Assembly (NCBI GenBank): GCA_910584825.1
Contig: CAJUCI010000025.1
Coordinates: 1-38,692, forward strand
Direction of reading: 5' to 3'
Length of the DNA stretch: 38,692 nucleotides
Origin: an uncultured Duncaniella sp.
GTDB lineage: Bacteria > Bacteroidota > Bacteroidia > Bacteroidales > Muribaculaceae
How positions within the stretch are numbered: position 1 is the first letter of the stretch; every line of letters begins with the position of its first letter. The notes under the pieces are model-generated. The model saw only the letters and a list, made by a program, of their open reading frames with translations. It was not told where the DNA came from and did not search any database. This document shows, one piece after another, positions 14,498 through 23,034 of this stretch. A program made the position numbers and the translations under genes.

Positions 14498-15172
14498 TCA
14501 GATTAGGTCGCGGAGTTTGAGGTAGGATTTTACGAGTTCGACGATTTTGGGCATGGGCATGCGGGATGTGTCGATGGTCAGGTCGTAGCTCGATGCGTGG
14601 CCCCACTCCTTGTCGGTGAAAAAGTTGTAATAGTCGGCCCTCCAGCGGTTGGTGCGTTTGGCCATTGCCTCGGCCTTTTCGGGGGTCAGGGCGTCCTCAC
14701 GTGCCGTGATGCGGCGCACACACTCCGCCATCGGGGCGTGGAGAAAGAGGTTGACCACACGCGGATGGTCGCGCAGGATGTAGTCGGCTGTGCGTCCGAC
14801 CACCACAAACGACCTGCGCCGCGATTCCTCGGTCAGGAAGTCGCTGACTGCCTTATAGAGCGAATCGTCGGTAATAGAGCCTCCGCCCGTGTAGTAGCAC
14901 ATCGGCGTGACCCCCATCGTGAATGAGAAAAGTCCGTGGAGAAACGAGGGAAAACGCTCGTCTTTCTGCTCAAAAAACTCCGGCTCGATACCGGCGAGTT
15001 TGGCCGAGGCCGCAAGCAGCTCCTTGTCATAATACGCTATGCCCAGCTCATCGGCCAGGGCGCGCGCCAGTTCGCGTCCGCCGCTGCCGAACTCTCGGCC
15101 TACGGTGATGACAAAGGGTGCCGGCTGGGGAGCGGTGATTTCGCGCGATGCGTCTATATTGTCGGGGGTCAT
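14498..15172 (-). CDS. Cytidylate-kinase-like family protein
   Basis: This encodes 224 residues from the ATG at 15172; a longer frame from a TTG at 15229 is possible but unlikely. The P-loop is FVITVGREFGSGGRELARAL, the variant of Walker A typical of the cytidylate-kinase-like family (PF13189). It continues with a DKELL segment, a SFVVVGRTADYIL strand and an LFLHAPMAECVRRI lid-side region with the basic residues expected of nucleoside-monophosphate kinases, ending with a YDLTIDTSRM motif. Members of this family are widespread in Bacteroidales; the substrate is generally unproven. It is convergent with the cassette to its left, from which it is separated by the shared terminator. Confidence 0.88.
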   Translation of the reverse strand: MTPDNIDASREITAPQPAPFVITVGREFGSGGRELARALADELGIAYYDKELLAASAKLAGIEPEFFEQKDERFPSFLHGLFSFTMGVTPMCYYTGGGSITDDSLYKAVSDFLTEESRRRSFVVVGRTADYILRDHPRVVNLFLHAPMAECVRRITAREDALTPEKAEAMAKRTNRWRADYYNFFTDKEWGHASSYDLTIDTSRMPMPKIVELVKSYLKLRDLI

Positions 15173-15431
15173 AATCAGGGAATGATGTGGGGTGAGAATA
15201 TGGGGTATGTTATATGTTTGTGCCACCAAAAATATAAAAAAATTTCCAACCGACCAATATCAGATAACGGTTTTTGACCGGGCTGACGCATCTTAATACT
15301 TCACAAAGTCGAAACTTTTAAGGTATAATGTAGGCAGTCATTGTCACATCCGGCTTCCTTTCGTTTGGATTCGATAGCGAAGTAGAATATATTACACTTG
15401 GCAGATCATACGGCTATGGCCGGAATTGTTC

Positions 15432-17207
15432 TTAATCTTGGATAATATTTATTTCCGGGCAATCTTCAAATGCATTGTCACCGATAGTCGTCACTGTGTT
15501 AAGTATAATTACACATTGGAGCGACCGGCACCCTGAAAATGCCCCTTCGCCGATAGTCGTAACTGAGTTCGGTATGATTACGCTTTGTAGCAACTTGCAC
15601 CCTGAAAATGCCCAGTCTCCGATAGTGGTTACAGAGTTCGGGATATGTACACTTTCTAGCGAACGGCAACTTAAAAATGCCTGGTCTCCAATAGTCGTAA
15701 CTGAGTTCGGGATATGAACACTTTCTAGCGAACGGCATCCTAAAAATGCCTCTTCTCCGATAGTCGTAACTGAGTTCGGGATGTTTACACTTTGTAGAGA
15801 ATCGCACCCGAAAAATGCATCGCCCCCGATAGACGTCACTGTGTTTGGTATATGTACACTTTGTAGCAACTTACATCCTAAAAACATACATTCCACGATA
15901 GACGTCATTGAGTTCGGCAGATTTACACTATGTAGCGAATAACAATTTGAAAATGCCCCTTCGCCGATAGTTGTAACTGAGTTAGGCATATTTATACTTT
16001 GCAGCGATTCGCAATCTAAAAATGCCTCGACTCCGATAGTTGTGACAGTGTCAGGTATATTTATACTTTGTAGCGATTCGCAAAAGCTGAATGCATAATC
16101 ACAAATAACTTGCGTCCCGGGCTTAACATTGTAATCGGTCAATGCGTAATTTTTGCATTCGAGAAGTCTCTTTCCATCTTTACTATATACAACACCAAAC
16201 TCATCCCTAATTCCTTCTGCAATATCTTCATCGGGACAGGAGCTGCCTATTTTTTCGATGGGTGGGGCGGGAAGGGGAACAGGTTTAGCCAATGGTTTCG
16301 GCTTGGGGGTCATGAAGAGTCGGAAGGAGAGTGCGTCGATGCTGTTTTTGGCTAAGGCGATGTAGAATATGCCCAAAAGCATTGACAATTCCGAATCATC
16401 TGAGAGTCGCTGAATGGCTTTGAGCGGTTCGGAGGTTGACGGTGACTTGAAATCGCTCTCGGAGAGCAGGAGCGAGTCGGTGCCTTCGTGGGCGGTTTTA
16501 AGTTTGCTGTCAAGCGCAATGGCTTTCAGCGAGAGTGCGATTGTCGCGATTGAGAAGTCGTCGATATGCTCGTCAAAGTCGAAGTCGGTGCGAAGGGGAT
16601 GGCGGTAGTCGGGGCTGCCTGTCTCGCGGGCTTTCTCGCCTTTCATCGAGGGGACAAAAAATCCGTCATAGTCAACCAATACCAATGAGCCATCCTCGCG
16701 GACCAATATGTTGTCGGGCTTTAAATCACCGTGCGCGAATGACTGGGCAAGAAGCCATGCCGACATGCGATTGAACCGATAGCTCAACATCTCCAACTGG
16801 TATCGGTCGTCAAGATTGCGCTTGAGGTATGACTCGAGAGTAACGCCCTCGACCCATTCCATCACTACGACCGGGAACTCCTCACAGTCGCACTGCGAGG
16901 AGTCGACAAACAGCTCATTCTCAAGGTAGCGTAAGGGCAGAATGTATGACGAGGATACGATGTCCAGCTCTTCGGCTATTTTCCTATAGCTTTCATCGCG
17001 CCCCTCCTGGTCTTTGATGAAGCATTTGACCGCATAAAACTTGCCGTCGCTGACATCTTCCATCTTGAAGACGACGGCAAAGTTGCCGCTCGACATGACC
17101 GGGTCGCCATGACTGTCGATGACGGGGCGTAGAGAGGATAATTCGCTGAAATTGTCTTCGGGCGAGAGAATCGCTTCACGGTATTCAGAAATAAGAGGGT
17201 ATTGCAT
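15432..17207 (-). CDS. Ser/Thr protein kinase fused to BspA-type leucine-rich repeats
   Basis: This encodes 591 residues from the ATG at 17207 (a longer frame to 17309 lacks sequence of kinase type). Residues about 38-300 are a eukaryote-like protein kinase: GNFAVVF as a degenerate glycine loop, AVK with Lys61, an alpha-C glutamate near 79-80, EWVEG hinge, HGDLKPDN (159-166, catalytic Asp161) and VDYDG (179-182) in place of DFG. A Pro-rich linker (about 310-335) leads to residues 372-591: nine 23-residue BspA-type LRRs of the form AFxxCxSLxSVxIPNSVTTIG and a partial tenth. There is no signal peptide, so the LRRs should be cytoplasmic, unlike surface BspA proteins. The repeats probably sense or recruit a target that the kinase phosphorylates. 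Confidence 0.9.
   Translation of the reverse strand: MQYPLISEYREAILSPEDNFSELSSLRPVIDSHGDPVMSSGNFAVVFKMEDVSDGKFYAVKCFIKDQEGRDESYRKIAEELDIVSSSYILPLRYLENELFVDSSQCDCEEFPVVVMEWVEGVTLESYLKRNLDDRYQLEMLSYRFNRMSAWLLAQSFAHGDLKPDNILVREDGSLVLVDYDGFFVPSMKGEKARETGSPDYRHPLRTDFDFDEHIDDFSIATIALSLKAIALDSKLKTAHEGTDSLLLSESDFKSPSTSEPLKAIQRLSDDSELSMLLGIFYIALAKNSIDALSFRLFMTPKPKPLAKPVPLPAPPIEKIGSSCPDEDIAEGIRDEFGVVYSKDGKRLLECKNYALTDYNVKPGTQVICDYAFSFCESLQSINIPDTVTTIGVEAFLDCESLQSINMPNSVTTIGEGAFSNCYSLHSVNLPNSMTSIVECMFLGCKLLQSVHIPNTVTSIGGDAFFGCDSLQSVNIPNSVTTIGEEAFLGCRSLESVHIPNSVTTIGDQAFLSCRSLESVHIPNSVTTIGDWAFSGCKLLQSVIIPNSVTTIGEGAFSGCRSLQCVIILNTVTTIGDNAFEDCPEINIIQD
15435..16094 (-). repeat. 69-bp tandem repeats encoding the LRR domain
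   Basis: Nine full copies and one partial copy of a 69-bp unit encode the 23-residue LRRs. Conserved DNA such as CCGATAGTCGTAACTGAGTT recurs in neighbouring units, which are similar enough to expand or contract by recombination or slippage. Confidence 0.85.
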
Positions 17208-17408
17208 AAACTCACTTTGGTCGAAATTATGTTTGGCTCTAATGGGGCCGGGGCATAAATGCCACCGTAATCTATAGGCTGTCGCGAATTTACGACATTT
17301 TCGCGACAATAAAAAGCCGTGTCGGTGTCCTTTCCGGCCATCTAATCTGATTTGGATGCGTTTAACAGTTATTATTACACCTTATCTCAAAAAACCGACA
17401 TTTTTTCG

Positions 17409-17416
17409 TAACTTTG
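17409..17416 (+). promoter_or_regulatory. Possible -7 box (TAACTTTG) for the surA-like gene
   Basis: TAACTTTG matches TAnnTTTG and ends 42 bases before the GTG start. No TTTG element is present at the -33 distance, so support is moderate. The region between this gene and the divergent kinase gene is the only place for both promoters. Confidence 0.45.
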
Positions 17417-17458
17417 ACGCCAAATTGCTAACTCTTAACATTAACACCGTTAACACTC

Positions 17459-18844
17459 GTGAAAATCAAGAATATACTCCTCGCGGGCATTGCCTCGCTC
17501 ATGGGCATTGCCTATGCGGTGGCTGCCATTGACAATTCGGCCGAGGAAGTGGCATGGGTAGTGGGCGACCAGCCCATCTGGAAGTCAGACATCGAAGAGA
17601 CTTACCAGCAGATGCTCTATGAGAAGGTGCCTATCAACGGCGACCCTTACTGCGTCATCCCCGAGCAGCTGGCCATCGAGAAACTCTATCTCCATCAGGC
17701 TGAGCTTGACACTATCGAGGTGTCGGAGACGATGATTATGCAGCAGGTGGAGCAGACCATCAACAACTACATCGCCCAGCTGGGCACGCAGGAGAAGGTG
17801 GAGCAGATGTTCAACAAGCCTCTGCCCGCCATTCGCGAGACGCTTCATGACCTCATATCCAACCGTTCGCGCGTGCAGCAGGTGCAGCAGAGCCTGGTGA
17901 GGGATGTCAAGGCGACTCCCTCGGACGTGCGCCGCTATTTCGACAAGCTGCCTGAGGACTCGGTGCCTTTCGTGCCCCGCACGGTGGAGGTGCAGATACT
18001 CACTGCCGCTCCCGCCATTCCGCGCGAGGAGATTGAGAATGTCAAGGCACGTCTGCGCGACTATGCCGACCGTGTGAACCGCGGCGAGAGCGAGTTCTCG
18101 ACGCTCGCCATCCTCTACAGCGAGGACCCCGGCTCGGCCACACGCGGAGGCGAGCTTGGTTTTGCAGGCCGTTCGACCTTCGTGCCCGAATTTGCCGCTG
18201 TGGCGTTCAACCTCAACGACAAGAATAAGGTGTCGAAGATTGTGGAGACCGAATACGGCTACCATATCATCCAGCTCATAGAGAAGCGCGGCGACCGCGT
18301 AAATGTCCGCCACATACTCCTGCGCCCCCGCGTGGCCGAGAAGGACCTGACCGACGCCGTGATACGCCTCGACTCGCTGCGTGCCGACCTTGACAAGAAC
18401 AATATCCCGTTTGAAGAGGCTGTGACGGTGCTGTCGCAGGACAAGGACACCCGCAACAACCGCGGCATCATGGTGAACACCAACATGAGCTCTAACAACT
18501 ACAATACCGCACGTTTCGAGATGTCGGAACTGCCTCAGGAGGTGGCCAAAGAGGTCAACAATCTTGAGCCGGGCCAGGTGTCGCAGGCTTTCATAATGAA
18601 GGACCCCAAGACCAGCCAGGACATCGTGGCTCTGGTCAAGCTCACCAACCGCATCGAGGGTCACAGGGCCAACCTTTCGGATGACTATCAGCTCATCAAG
18701 GGGATGTACGAGCAGTCGCGTCAGGCTCAGATACTCAACGACTGGCTCGAGAAGAAGATTGCCGATACGTACACCCGCATCGAGGATGAATGGCGCAACT
18801 GCGAGTTCACCCATAAGGGTTGGATTAAGGCAGGTTCTAAGTAG
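17459..18844 (+). CDS. SurA-like periplasmic peptidyl-prolyl isomerase/chaperone
   Basis: This encodes 461 residues starting at GTG 17459, which gives a good signal peptide (MKIKNILLAGIASLMGIAYA, cleavage near AVAA-IDN). The N-terminal region with VGDQPIWKSDIEETYQQM is the SurA/PrsA-type chaperone domain. Two parvulin (PpiC) modules follow: the first at about residues 175-280 contains LAILYSEDPGSATRGGELGF and VETEYGYHIIQL, and the second begins VNVRHILLRP. The C-terminal helix is part of the chaperone lobe. The protein should assist folding of outer-membrane barrels such as PorT, PorP and the porin in this window. It heads the run of OstA-like, mutL, lnb and the phosphatase-fold gene. A TAACTTTG box at 17409-17416 may be its promoter. 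Confidence 0.92.
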   Translation: MKIKNILLAGIASLMGIAYAVAAIDNSAEEVAWVVGDQPIWKSDIEETYQQMLYEKVPINGDPYCVIPEQLAIEKLYLHQAELDTIEVSETMIMQQVEQTINNYIAQLGTQEKVEQMFNKPLPAIRETLHDLISNRSRVQQVQQSLVRDVKATPSDVRRYFDKLPEDSVPFVPRTVEVQILTAAPAIPREEIENVKARLRDYADRVNRGESEFSTLAILYSEDPGSATRGGELGFAGRSTFVPEFAAVAFNLNDKNKVSKIVETEYGYHIIQLIEKRGDRVNVRHILLRPRVAEKDLTDAVIRLDSLRADLDKNNIPFEEAVTVLSQDKDTRNNRGIMVNTNMSSNNYNTARFEMSELPQEVAKEVNNLEPGQVSQAFIMKDPKTSQDIVALVKLTNRIEGHRANLSDDYQLIKGMYEQSRQAQILNDWLEKKIADTYTRIEDEWRNCEFTHKGWIKAGSK

Positions 18845-18866
18845 AGTTTAAAAAGTTTAAAGTTTA

Positions 18867-18926
18867 AAAAGTTAAGATAATAGTTCTGAGGGTATTTGCC
18901 TTTACAATCTATTATCTTAACTCTTT
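18867..18926 (+). repeat. Hairpin repeat with heptads, after the surA-like gene
   Basis: AGTTAAGATAATAG (18870-18883) pairs perfectly with CTATTATCTTAACT (18909-18922) across a 25-base loop, followed by a T-rich stretch. It is preceded by AGTTTAAA heptads. A second copy with the same arms and a similar loop (GAGGG...AC) lies at 29516-29577 after secA. It may act as a weak terminator between the surA-like and ostA-like genes, or be a mobile palindrome. Confidence 0.65.
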
Positions 18927-18957
18927 TAACTTCTTTACATTATAGACTATAAGAATC

Positions 18958-21072
18958 ATGAAATACGCGCCTCTGATTGCCATTGCTCTGGTATCGCTTC
19001 CGGCAATGCTGGCCCAGTCGCCTAAGGACGGGTCGGCCAAGGCTCCCGTGGCCAAAGAGAAGCAGGCGACGCGCGACCACAAACCCGTAATACGCCCCAC
19101 CATCCCGCTGGCCGACCGCCACGAGCCGGGCAAGGTGTTTGTGGAGTATGCCGACAGGCTCGAGAAGCCGCTCGGCTCAGAGGCTCAGATACTTATAGGC
19201 AATGTGCAGTTTCGCAAGGGGGACATGTTCATGTATTGCGACTCGGCTCGATTCTATGAGGAAAATTCCTCGCTCGAGGCATTCAAGAATGTCAGGATGG
19301 AGCAGGGCGACACCCTCTTTGTCTACGGCGACGAACTTTACTATGACGGTATGACCGAATTGGCCGAGCTCCGCGCCTATCCCGGCAAGGATGTACGCCT
19401 CATCAACCGCGACGTCACGCTCACCACGCCGGTATTCTTCTACGACATGCCGCAGGATGTGGGCTACTACATGGTGGGCGGAACGCTCGACGACCGCACC
19501 AACAAGCTCAGGTCGCAGCAGGGGTTCTACTATCCGGCCACCAAGGATGCATTCTTCTATCTCAACGTCGAGCTTACCGGGCCGGAGGAGAACGACACCC
19601 TAAAGATGTACACCGACTCGCTCACATACAACACCGAAACCGGCATGGCGCAGCTAATGTGCGAGACGCTGATTGTGAGCAATGACGGCAATATAACGTC
19701 GACATCAGGATTTTACGACACACGCACCGGCATTGCCGACCTTTACGAGCGGTCGACCGTGCGCACTAACCGCGGCAACACGCTGACGGGCGACACCCTC
19801 TTCTATGACCGCGACGAGGGTTTCGGCGAGGCGTTCGGCAACATGGTGCTCACCGACTCGGCCAGGCAGTCATCCCTGTTGGGCGACTACGGATATTACG
19901 ATGAATTTCGCGACAGCGCGTTTGTGACCGGCAACGCACTGGCGATGGAGTATTCCAAGAAGGACACCCTCTATCTGCACGGCGACACCATCACCGCCTA
20001 TCTGAAATATTTCACCAACGACAGCCTCCAGTCCGACTCGACCAAAATCACCAACGCATATCATCGCGTAAGATATTTCCGCAACGACATCCAGGGGCTG
20101 TGCGACTCCATGAGCATGGTGGAGCGCGACTCCATATTATATATGTATTACAACCCCATCGTCTGGTATGGCGACAAGCAGGTGGTGGGCAATGTGATAT
20201 GGGTGCATATGAACGACTCAGCGTGCGACTGGGCCAGACTCCCCGAGATGGGACTGATGTCGCAACACATAGGCGAGGACTGCTACAACCAGCTCTCGGC
20301 CACCGACATGACCGTATGGATGGCCGACTCGACGATTGAGAGGCTCTATGCCGAGGGGAACGTGCAGACCATCATGTTCCCGATGGAAAACGACTCGACC
20401 TACAACAAATTCTCCTTTACCGAAAGCTCCTACATGGATGCCTACTTCGAGGAGGGGGACATACGCCGTCTCACCATGTGGCCCGAGACCACCGGCAAGG
20501 TGACCCCGCTCTACCTCGCGAAACGCAACAGCTATTACCTGCCTAAATTCCGCTGGTACGGGCCGCTGAGGCCCATGTCGCCCGCCGAGGTGTTTGACTA
20601 CCCCGACGAGATGGCCGACCTGGCCAAGCAGAATATACTCGGACGCATGAGCAAGGACGCGCTCACCATGCGCGGCCAGGCCACAGGCAAGCCCGCGCCC
20701 AAACTGCCCGTGAGCGGCATGCCCAACATCCCGCCCCAGGCCGTCCCCTCAGCCCCGGCTGACTCGGCCGCTATGGCAAACGACAGCATACCGGCCGACA
20801 GCATCGCACCCATTCCGGCCGACTCAATCGCGCCACTCATCACCGACTCAATCGCGCCCGGCACATTCGCCATGCCCGACTCGACGGCTCTGCCCGACTC
20901 GGTGGGCATACCCGCCCCCGTCGAGCTGCCTGACTCGCTGTCGATGCCCGTAACCGATATGCCTGACGCATCCGCAGACCCTCTCCCCGCCGATAATCCT
21001 GAGGACGCCCCAACAGGAGGCGCGCCTGACGACGAACCGATAATCAAAGAGGAAGAGGAGGAGAACGAATGA
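18958..21072 (+). CDS. OstA/LptA-like LPS-transport protein
   Basis: This encodes 704 residues with a signal peptide (cleavage near MLAQ at residue 21). Repeated beta-jellyroll units are typical of OstA/LptA-like proteins of Bacteroidetes, for example AQILIGNVQFRKGDMFMYCD, then ALEMYSKKDTLYLHGDT-type strands (here AMEYSKKDTLYLHGDTI) and VQTIMFPMENDS. The first unit, with its YCDSARFYEE segment, matches the family start. Proteins of this kind are thought to bridge the periplasm and deliver LPS to the outer membrane with LptD. After about residue 580 the protein becomes a low-complexity tail of Pro, Asp, Ser and Ala with repeated PADSIAP and LPDS motifs, and ends in a Glu-rich run. Its last four bases overlap the mutL start (ATGA). 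Confidence 0.85.
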   Translation: MKYAPLIAIALVSLPAMLAQSPKDGSAKAPVAKEKQATRDHKPVIRPTIPLADRHEPGKVFVEYADRLEKPLGSEAQILIGNVQFRKGDMFMYCDSARFYEENSSLEAFKNVRMEQGDTLFVYGDELYYDGMTELAELRAYPGKDVRLINRDVTLTTPVFFYDMPQDVGYYMVGGTLDDRTNKLRSQQGFYYPATKDAFFYLNVELTGPEENDTLKMYTDSLTYNTETGMAQLMCETLIVSNDGNITSTSGFYDTRTGIADLYERSTVRTNRGNTLTGDTLFYDRDEGFGEAFGNMVLTDSARQSSLLGDYGYYDEFRDSAFVTGNALAMEYSKKDTLYLHGDTITAYLKYFTNDSLQSDSTKITNAYHRVRYFRNDIQGLCDSMSMVERDSILYMYYNPIVWYGDKQVVGNVIWVHMNDSACDWARLPEMGLMSQHIGEDCYNQLSATDMTVWMADSTIERLYAEGNVQTIMFPMENDSTYNKFSFTESSYMDAYFEEGDIRRLTMWPETTGKVTPLYLAKRNSYYLPKFRWYGPLRPMSPAEVFDYPDEMADLAKQNILGRMSKDALTMRGQATGKPAPKLPVSGMPNIPPQAVPSAPADSAAMANDSIPADSIAPIPADSIAPLITDSIAPGTFAMPDSTALPDSVGIPAPVELPDSLSMPVTDMPDASADPLPADNPEDAPTGGAPDDEPIIKEEEEENE

Positions 21073-23021
21073 GCGACATTATACGTCTGCTGCCCGACTC
21101 GGTGGCCAATCAGATAGCCGCCGGAGAGGTGATACAGCGTCCGGCTTCGGTAATCAAGGAGCTGGTGGAGAACTCAATCGACGCCGGAGCATCGGCGGTG
21201 ACAATCATACTCAAGGATGCCGGCCGCACGCTCATTCAGGTCATAGACAACGGCTCGGGCATGAGCGATACCGACGCGCGCCTGGCCTTTGAGCGTCACG
21301 CCACGAGCAAGATAGCCAAGGCCGACGACCTGTTTACGCTCCACACTATGGGATTTCGCGGCGAGGCACTGGCCTCGATTGCCGCCATCGCCCAGGTGGA
21401 CCTCCGCACCATGCTCAAGGGGGAGACCATAGGCACACGCCTCGTGATAAACGGCTCGAAAGTCGAGAGCCAGGAGCCTGACGCATGCGCCCAGGGGTCA
21501 AACCTCATGGTCAAGAACCTGTTTTTCAACGTGCCCGCCCGCCGCAAGTTTCTGAAAAAGGACTCGGTGGAGATGAGTGCCATCATGAGGGAGTTTGAGC
21601 GGCTCGCGCTGGTCAACACCGGCGTGGACTTCACCCTGATAAGCAACGACACCACCCTCCACTCGCTCATGCGCGGGTCGATGAAGCGCAGGGTGTGTGA
21701 CCTCTTCGGCAAAAACCTCGACAAGCAGCTGATACCCATCGAGACCGATACCTCGATAGTGAGTGTGAGCGGATTCATCGGTCTGCCCGAGAATGCGAGG
21801 AAGCGCAATCCGCTGCAGTTCTTCATGGTCAACGGCCGCAACATGCGCCACCCCTATTTCCACAAGGCGGTGATGACATGCTACGAGCATCTGATACCGG
21901 CCGACTCGCAGCCCAACTATTTCATAAACCTGCGCGTCGACCCCGAGACCATCGACGTAAACATACATCCGACCAAAAACGAGATAAAGTTTGAGAACGA
22001 GCAGGCCATCTGGGAGATACTGACCGCGGCCATCCGCGACTCGCTCGGACGCTTCAACGTGGGGCCCGCGCTCGACTTCGACCGCGAGGACGCGCCGGAA
22101 ATCCCGGTGTTCAACCCCACCACCGACAAGATGCCCGAAATAGACATCGACCCGGCCTACAACCCGTTCAGCGAACCGCTCCCCTCCCCCTCCGACATAC
22201 TCGGGCCGGAGTTCAGCGTGAGCGGACGCCATCAGGGCCGCTTCGAGTCGGCATCGCGCCCCACCCCGGCCAATCCCTACAGCCGCATGTCGTCAACCGG
22301 CTCGCGGCAGTCGGCCGTGACCGACTGGGCCAAGCTGTATGACGACTTCATGCGCAAGCGTGACGAGGGGCTGGCATCGGCGGGTGACACCGCCGCGCCA
22401 AGCGACGACTCCCCCGCCCCGCTCCCCATCAGCGACCCGGCCCAGGTGCATGACCATGCCGCCGGAAACGCATTCCAGTACAAGGACTCATATATCCTCA
22501 CCCCCTCGCGCGACGGGCTTATGGTAATCGACCAGCACCGCGCCCATCTGCGCGTGCTCTATGACTCATACCTCGCCAAGGCTGACGAGCAGGAGTTTGT
22601 GGCACAGGCCACGATGTTTCCCGACGTGCTCGAGCTGTCGGGCGCGCAGAGCACCGTGCTCGCCGACATACGCGAGCGCATGGCCGAGCTGGGATTTGTC
22701 ATCACCCCGCGCGGCGACAACACCTGGAGCATCGACGGCATACCCTCGCAGATGGCCGACACCCCGGCACGCGACATGGTGCTGGCGATGATTGACAACA
22801 TCACATCCACCGGGCTTGACCCCGCCTCGGCCATGTATGAGCAGTTTGCCCTCTCGATGGCCCGCGCCGGAGCCATACGCCGCGGCCAGCCGCTGAGTGC
22901 CGACGAGATGGACCGTCTGCTCAGCGAACTGTTCCGCTCCACATCGCCCGCACTCACCCCCGACGGCAAGAGCATATTCGCCATAATCTCAACCGACTAT
23001 ATCACCCGACTGTTAGGATAA
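21069..23021 (+). CDS. mutL: DNA mismatch repair protein MutL
   Basis: This encodes 650 residues. The GHKL ATPase half is intact: IAAGEVIQRPASVIKELVEN with its catalytic Glu, DAGA, DNGSGM, RHATSKI, GFRGEALASI. The transducer domain ends near DVNIHPTKNEIKF. A variable linker (about 340-460) precedes the C-terminal dimerisation domain. The endonuclease motif of MutL proteins from MutH-less bacteria, DQHA(x)2E(x)4E, reads here as DQHRAHLRVLYD (488-499), so the first Glu is Leu and the second is Asp. The C-terminal CPHGRP-type motif is replaced by LTPDGKSI. Nicking activity is therefore doubtful. The start overlaps the upstream gene by four bases. Confidence 0.95.
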   Translation: MSDIIRLLPDSVANQIAAGEVIQRPASVIKELVENSIDAGASAVTIILKDAGRTLIQVIDNGSGMSDTDARLAFERHATSKIAKADDLFTLHTMGFRGEALASIAAIAQVDLRTMLKGETIGTRLVINGSKVESQEPDACAQGSNLMVKNLFFNVPARRKFLKKDSVEMSAIMREFERLALVNTGVDFTLISNDTTLHSLMRGSMKRRVCDLFGKNLDKQLIPIETDTSIVSVSGFIGLPENARKRNPLQFFMVNGRNMRHPYFHKAVMTCYEHLIPADSQPNYFINLRVDPETIDVNIHPTKNEIKFENEQAIWEILTAAIRDSLGRFNVGPALDFDREDAPEIPVFNPTTDKMPEIDIDPAYNPFSEPLPSPSDILGPEFSVSGRHQGRFESASRPTPANPYSRMSSTGSRQSAVTDWAKLYDDFMRKRDEGLASAGDTAAPSDDSPAPLPISDPAQVHDHAAGNAFQYKDSYILTPSRDGLMVIDQHRAHLRVLYDSYLAKADEQEFVAQATMFPDVLELSGAQSTVLADIRERMAELGFVITPRGDNTWSIDGIPSQMADTPARDMVLAMIDNITSTGLDPASAMYEQFALSMARAGAIRRGQPLSADEMDRLLSELFRSTSPALTPDGKSIFAIISTDYITRLLG

Positions 23022-23034
23022 TCCCCCCGACCGC

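Noticed and set aside
15432..16094. Regular 69-bp repeats considered as a CRISPR array or satellite
   Set aside because: The units are adjacent without spacers, in frame, and encode 23-residue BspA-type LRRs.
21069..23021. MutL motif change considered as a sequencing error
   Set aside because: The frame is intact, both separate motifs are altered, and the codons fit the surrounding usage.
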